From positions 142,773 to 206,772 of the forward strand of contig PYST01000028.1 of NCBI GenBank assembly GCA_003049485.1: a stretch of 64,000 bases of DNA, written 5' to 3'. A program made the position numbers and the translations under genes. How positions within the stretch are numbered: position 1 is the first letter of the stretch; each line of letters starts with the position of its first letter. Source of the stretch: Ophioceras dolichostomum (taxonomy: Eukaryota; Ascomycota; Sordariomycetes; Magnaporthales; Ophioceraceae). Shown one piece after another: positions 58,487-64,000 of this stretch. Under the pieces are notes generated by a model, which was not told the DNA's origin, did not search any database, and saw nothing but the letters and a program-made list of their open reading frames with translations.

Positions 58487-60282
58487 ATGCCACGAACCCC
58501 CGAAGAGACAGCTGCTCTCGTTGAGCAGGCCAAGAAACAAGTCCGATTCGATACGGCCGACATACGGGCCCGACCGCGGGCGCGTGACGATGTCCGCCGA
58601 CGAAGTTCCGACCTGTACCACGAGGCCGAGGAAGCGACTCGCGGCACGCGCTTTGTCCTTCCAGGACAGTCCTCGACGATCCCAGTGGCCGACGGAGAGC
58701 CCACCGATCCGACCGGAGGTGACGACGTGAACCTCCCGCTTCTGACGACGTACGAGGATTTCCAGCGCGAGCTGCGACGACTGCCCACGCCTAAGCGCTG
58801 GGACGAGGACTCCCTCTTGGGGGACCTCAAGGAGAAAATCGAGGCTCTCGCCGAGCACTATGGCAAGGGAGACGACCCGATGATGCAATTCAGCGCGATT
58901 ACACCTGACGGCAAGGGCGAGTCTGGCGTGGCTCGCCAGGATGGCCAGTTTACCGCGAAAACCTTCCAGCGGCTTATCGAGAAGTATCCGGAGGTCATGT
59001 TCCAGGAGTTCAAATTCCGGAACTACGCCTTCACCTCTTCCTGGGACACGTCTTTGGAGCTCGCTAAAATCAACGCTGGACGCCTCGTTGCTTTGAACGT
59101 CTTGTGGCACTGGGCGGAGTTTTTCGGTAGCGCAGTGGCCGAGACGGACGGGCTGCCGGACCGGATGACCTTGCGAGCCGAACGCGATGCGGCTATTACA
59201 GCACGCGACGAGACTGAAAAGCGCCTCGAGGAAGCTGCGAGCAATTTGGCCGACTCTGTCTCGGCATGATCAGGATCAGGCCCAGATCCGGGCCCTGAAC
59301 GTCGCCCTCGCTCGCCTTGATGACCCGGACCGAAGGGTCCGAGAGGGATCGGCCATCACGAGAGTGACTACCCAGACTGACCGCACTACGAGCGGCACGA
59401 AGCGTTCGGCCAAGGTGCCGGACCCGGCGATCTTCTACAACGAGACCTCCAAAGACACGGTCTCCTTTGAAGCCTGGCACTTCGCCATGACAGGGAAGTT
59501 GACGGCTAACGCGGACTACTGGGAGACGGAGTCTGCAAAAGTCCACTATATCATGGGCCGTATGGACGGGAAGGCGTCCGCGGCCATCTTTCCTTATGTC
59601 AACCCCAGCAACCCAGACCCGATCACGGATTCGGGACGTCTGATGACGCAACTCTGGAATGAGTATTCCAACCCTAACGTCCAAGAAGAGGCCATCGAAG
59701 CCTTCAATCAGCTAAAGATGGGGAAGACTGAAGAACTTCCTCGTTTTCAAGAACGAATTCTTCCGTCTGGCCGGAGAGGCCCGCAAGCCGAAGTCCGAAT
59801 AGAAGGCCGAGTTCCACCGTCGACTGAACAATCAGCTGATTCTCCAGGTCATCGGAAAAAACGCTGACAAGAACGTGTCCTTCGACGAGTACGTCCGCTA
59901 CGCGCAAGAGATGGCCCATGGGCTGGCGGTGCTCAACAAGCGACGAGAGGGCGACAAAGACAAGAAGAAGGCAGCTTCGTCTTCCGGCCAAGGGGGCTCG
60001 GGACAGGGAAAGACGGGCGCGAAGAAGACGGGCGCGAAGTCGCCGGGGGGCAACCAGCGCTCCCAGGGAGGATCGTCTTCCGCTTCGCAGGGAGGTAAGC
60101 CATTGTTCGCCAACAAGACACGCTCACGCGACGAGATCAAGGAGATGGTGAAGCAGGGGCAGTGCTTCAACTGCGGAAGGAAAGGACAGCTATCTCGCAA
60201 CTGCCCCGATGAGAAGGGGGTCGACGAGGCGAGGGTGAACGCCATTTGGAGAAATACGCTCCCCAGTTCAGCGCTCCTTTGA
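58487..60282 (+). pseudogene. Chromovirus gag remnant
   Basis: The frame opens at 58487 (MPRTPEETAALVEQAKK) and ends at 59269; capsid-like sequence continues in a second frame (about 59260-59760, TVSFEAWHFAMTGKLTANAD) and a third (59875-60282). The last carries a Lys/Gly/Ser-rich linker and the nucleocapsid zinc knuckle CFNCGRKGQLSRNC (CCHC class; Gln replaces the usual Gly before the variable residues). At least two frameshifts break it. Confidence 0.85.
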
Positions 60283-60592
60283 ACAAAGAGGCGTTGAATG
60301 CTAGTAGAGGAGAGGACGATTCGGAAAACTAACGCCCCTGGGGAAGGAGAGCTCCCTCCTAGGGGAGGTATTCATGATGGACGGAAAGGCGTGGTCGGCA
60401 CCTCAGGTACCTGCTGATTTCCTTGCGAGGATGTTAGGAGGATCGCCTACCCTGTGTATCTCGACGATAGAGAACAATGGAAAACGTTTGGCCACGCATT
60501 TTAACCTCATGTATACGGGAGCAGACGGGATGCTATTCGCGAGTCTGAAGTTTGCACGAAAAATGGTGAGACAGCTGGGATGTCGCTAGATT

Positions 60593-63500
60593 ATGGGGTT
60601 CACCCCTCGACTGGTAGGCGGGTACAACGGCCAAGGGGCACAGATGGTCGGCGTCGCGGTCGTCGCTTCTATAACCATACAGGGACGGACCTCTCCTCCG
60701 ACCCCTTCTCTAGTCCTGCGAGGATTAAAATACGACCTGATCGTGGGAAAAAAGTGGCTCGCCGCCCACGATGCTTGGGTAGACGCCGCGGTGCCGAGAC
60801 TGGTCTTCCCGGACGACCCGGCGCGTCGTCGCCCCGAGGAGATCGAAGCGGAGTTACAGAAGCGAACTGGGGGTCAGAAGAGTTTGGAGAGCCAACCCGC
60901 TGTCCTCATTGCTACGTCGTTGCCTCGAGAACAGCCTCGGGAGGGCGACGGGGTCCGGAAAATGGCTCGCGCACTGGTGGGGGATGATGACGGTCGGCCG
61001 GAAGTGCCCGGCGAAGGCCTCAGCCCTCGGAAGGAAGACCGGCGGCCCGAGCCGGCTCCGGTGATCTACGATAAGCAGGATGCGAGAGGACCGTACACCC
61101 TAAAGAGAGACCCCGTAGGGTGGTACCGCCACCGACCGGCGGACATCGCCCTGATCGGAGCCATTGGGCTTTTGAAGGGGGCACGACTCAAGACGGGGAG
61201 CCCCCATCAGGGGGAAATCGAGGAAACCAGCCTGTACGAGATCGACAGACTGATCGAGGAGAAGCGGGACCGACGGGACCCCCTGCGACGGGACACGGCG
61301 GAGCTGAGGGAAAAGGCCCTGAGAGAGATCCCCCCGGAATATCACGATCTGCTGTCTCAATTCAGCAAAATGGAATCCGACCAACTGCCCCCATTTCGAG
61401 GGAGACATGACCACAAGATCGAGCTGGAAGGAGGGGACCCGGCCGAACTGGGGTACTCGGCCCTTCAGAAGCACTCCCTGGAGGAATTGGAGGAGTGTGA
61501 GCGTTACCTGATCGACAACCTCGATAAAGGGTTCATTGAGCCAAGCAGCGCCCCCTGGGCGTCACCTATCCTGTTCGCGAGGAAGTCGAACGGGGCTTTG
61601 AGGTTTTGCGTGGACTACCGGAAGCTGGACAATATAACGAAAAAGGACCGATATCCCCTGCCCCTGATCAACGAAACCCTGGCAAAGGTTTCCAAGAAAA
61701 AGTACTTCTCGAAGCTGGATATCCGGCAGGCCTTTCACAGGATCCGGATCCGCCCGGGAGATGAGGATCTGACAACATTCCGGACTCGGTACGGGATGTT
61801 TCGGTATAAGGTTATGCCGTTCGGCCTGTGCAACGGCCCGGCCACTTTCCAGCGGTACATCAATGAGGTTTTGCTGGAATACCTGGACAAGTTTTGCTCA
61901 GCCTACCTCGATGATATTCTGATTTACTCCGACACGCTGGAGGAACATCGACAGCACGTGCGGGCGGTACTACAGAGACTGCGTGACGCAGGCCTACAGG
62001 CCGATGTGGACAAGTGCGAGTTCCACGTCACGGAAACTAAGTACTTTGGCTTCATCGTCGAGAAGGACGGCCTCGCGGTAGACCCCAAAAAGACCCAAGC
62101 CATACAGCACTGGAAGCCTCCTCAGTCTGTAAAGGGGGTACAGTCCTTTTTAGGATTTTGTAACTTCTACCACCGGTTCGTGCGGGGGTATAGCCAGTTG
62201 GCGAAACCCTTGAGCAACCTAACCCGGAAGGATACCCCTTTTGTTTTTCAGGGGATTGAAAGAAGGACTGTTGTCTCCCCCAGTCCTGGCCCATTGGGAG
62301 TATGGACGGGAGACTCGCCTGGAGACGGATTCTTCCGAAGGAGTTTACGCGGGAGTACTGTCCCAACAAGGGGACGGTGACGAATGGCACCCAGTGGCAT
62401 ATTTCTCAGGCTCGATGCAGGGGGCCGAGCAGAACTACCCGATCCACGATAAGGAGCTTTTGGCCATCGTCCGTTCCCTGCAACATTAGAGGGCCGAGCT
62501 TGTCGGACTCCAAAGCCAGCGCCCGTTTATGATCGTCACCGATCATAAGGCGCTGGAATACTTCAGCACGAAACAGTTGCTGAACGCTCGACAGGCCGCC
62601 TGGGCCCAGGAACTCGCCTAGTACAACTTCATCATCACTTATAGACCAGGAAGCCGCAACGCGGCCGCCGACGTGCTGTCCCGCTCAGAGGGAGAAGCAT
62701 GGATCAAAAACGCCGTTGGGACGAGAAGAGGACCCTCGCCATCTTCCGAAGGATTGCCGAGGGCCTCCGTATGGCTGCGGGACAGGAGCCGACAGACATC
62801 TTCCTGTTGGACGACGACTTAAATCCCCCTGAGGTTAGCGGGTTTGTTTTAACCGCTAGGCTCCTCCAAGCGAACAAGACGGACAGCACGCTGGAACCCT
62901 ACCGGGTATACGGACTTCCGGAAACGGTCCATTCGGACAGGGGACCGCAGTTCGTAGCAGACTTCATAGACGAACTCCGCAAAATACTGGGGATACGGTG
63001 GAAGCTATCTTCCTCGGGGCATTCCCAAACCGCTGGGCTGGCTGAGGTCATGAATGAATATCTGGATCAACGCCTTCGCCTCTTTGTCGATCATTATCAG
63101 ACGAACTGAGCCAAGGCTTTGCCTGCGTTGGATCTAGTACAGGCTTCAGTGCCTCACGAGTCGCTAGATGGCTTGACTCCGTTCGAGGTTAGTATGGGAT
63201 TCCCTCTTCCAATGCACTTCGACTGGGATCGGCAGACGACGGATTTCGAGGGGATGAATCCTCCTGAACATTTGAGTCGGCGGGACGCTCAGCAACTCGC
63301 CAAGGCGTTGGACGGCTATTGCTCTCAAGCAAGAGAGATCCTGCTCAAAAACCAGGAGCGCATGGCCCAACAGGCGAATAAGAAATGAAGGGTCCTAGAC
63401 TTCGATGTTGGGGATCGAGTCATCGTCAAGAAGATGTGGTCGACGAATCGACCCAGTGACAAACTCGATTATCCGTTGGCGAGGAACCACTACCGGATCA

Positions 63501-63856
63501 AGGAGATGGCAGGCTCCTCTTACCGTTTGGAGCTGCCTACGGGCTGGAGGAGATCAGACGTGTTTCATGCGGACCGTCTACGGAAATATCCCGACAACCC
63601 CATGCCCGGACAGGACTACGAACGGCCGGACGGCGAGAGGGTGGCGACCGAGGACGAAGAGTGGCACGTCCACAAAGTAACAGCCTCACGGCTGTATTAT
63701 AATAAGTTGCAATACCAGGCGGACTGGGTCGGCTGGGACCCGGACCCAACATGGTATTACGCATCGGACTTCAAAAATAGTCCGAAGGCATTGCGCAAGT
63801 ATCATGAAGACTGTCACAATATAGGCACTTCGGGTGGAGGTGTTGAACTTCGTTAA
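60593..63856 (+). pseudogene. Chromovirus pol remnant (RT, RNase H, partial integrase, chromodomain)
   Basis: A 595-codon frame holds a protease-like stretch (LRGLKYDLIVGKKWLAAHDA) and reverse transcriptase with CVDYRKLDNITKKDRYPLP and the catalytic YLDDILIYS. A frameshift near 62240 moves to RNase H (ETDSSEGVYAGVLSQQ, VTDHKALEYF), interrupted by TAG at about 62487 and 62619. Integrase lacks its HHCC domain and first catalytic Asp; it resumes with VHSDRGPQFVADF and GHSQTAGLAEV. TGA codons follow at about 63107 and 63386. The end encodes a chromodomain-like KVTASRLYYNKLQYQADWVG. Confidence 0.88.
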
Positions 63857-63896
63857 TTGAAGAGTTTCTTTGTTGTTGAGAGAGCTGAAACAAAGC
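63812..63896 (+). repeat. Truncated 3' LTR
   Basis: Matches the first about 86 bp of the LTR at 57660. Afterwards the sequence (AGTAGTACTAGTAACGTTAA) no longer resembles the left LTR; 63897-64000 holds nothing I recognise. Confidence 0.85.
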
Positions 63897-64000
63897 AGTA
63901 GTACTAGTAACGTTAACGTGAGCCACCATTACCCTGCGCACACGATTACCCTGCGCACTTTCCGCGTATACGCACAACTCCTGGCCCAATTGCTCCGCAA

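Larger units (their letters stand above)
57660..63896 (+). mobile_element. Defective Ty3/Gypsy chromovirus with partial 3' LTR
   Basis: Matching LTR starts (TGTCACAATATAGGCACTTC) occur at 57660 and 63812. The two copies agree, with a handful of transitions and small indels, for about 86 bp up to ACAAAGC, then diverge, so the right LTR is truncated or replaced after 63896. Internal order is gag, protease region, reverse transcriptase, RNase H, partial integrase and chromodomain, all +. The 5' LTR's inner end and primer-binding site could not be fixed. A perfect palindrome, TCACGTGC-TTAC-GCACGTGA, lies at 57821-57840 within the LTR or leader. Confidence 0.9.

Overview
The window is nuclear DNA of a filamentous ascomycete (Pezizomycotina, most likely a Sordariomycete; species not determinable by eye). 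The reasons are the short GT-AG introns (about 45-230 bp, donors mostly GTAAGT, GTGAGT or GTATGT, CTAAC/CTGAC-like branch sites), long pyrimidine-rich leaders, an SSD1 gene ending in the conserved fungal C-terminus, and fungal-specific families: NACHT-WD40 NLRs, OTT_1508-like deaminases, CorA-like proteins with a lost GMN motif, a chromodomain Ty3/Gypsy element and a pogo/Fot1-like transposon. No operons or prokaryotic signals are present.

Layout. 1-15 kb is a housekeeping segment: SSD1 (RNA-binding translational repressor, +), a nearly 6 kb gene-free interval, and a secreted ferritin-like Rds1-type protein (+). From 15 kb on the content becomes accessory. A degenerate CorA-like membrane protein (-) is divergent from an OTT_1508-like deaminase protein (+). 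Next come an AIM9-like aminoglycoside-phosphotransferase-fold protein (-) with one apparent frameshift and a divergent 5S rRNA-like gene. A pogo-type transposon remnant abuts a decayed P4-ATPase pseudogene (-). Two large GTPases follow head to head: a SLIP-GC-like protein (-) and a dynamin-like protein (+) with a 60-bp minisatellite tail. A two-exon gene (-) with a Ulp1-like cysteine protease region and a JmjC-like region lies between 70-bp inverted repeats. A second CorA-like gene (+) and a cluster of CACGTG-containing repeats come next, then a three-exon NLR (-) with an N-terminal RelA/SpoT-like domain, a NACHT domain and 16 almost identical WD40 repeats. A defective chromovirus ends the window; its 5' LTR starts 300 bp upstream of the NLR start codon.

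How the genes may fit together. SSD1 and the ferritin-like gene look like resident genes. The 17-57 kb part collects families that fungi use or are suspected to use in non-self recognition or element conflict: an NLR, dynamin-superfamily GTPases, a deaminase-fold protein and a possible SUMO-protease/JmjC element. Broken genes and transposons are interleaved with them. The most unusual item is the RelA/SpoT-NACHT-WD40 protein, because splicing joins a putative nucleotide-signalling domain in frame to a STAND switch and a recently amplified sensor array. Functional statements about immunity are inference from families; gene structures are read directly from reading frames and splice sites.
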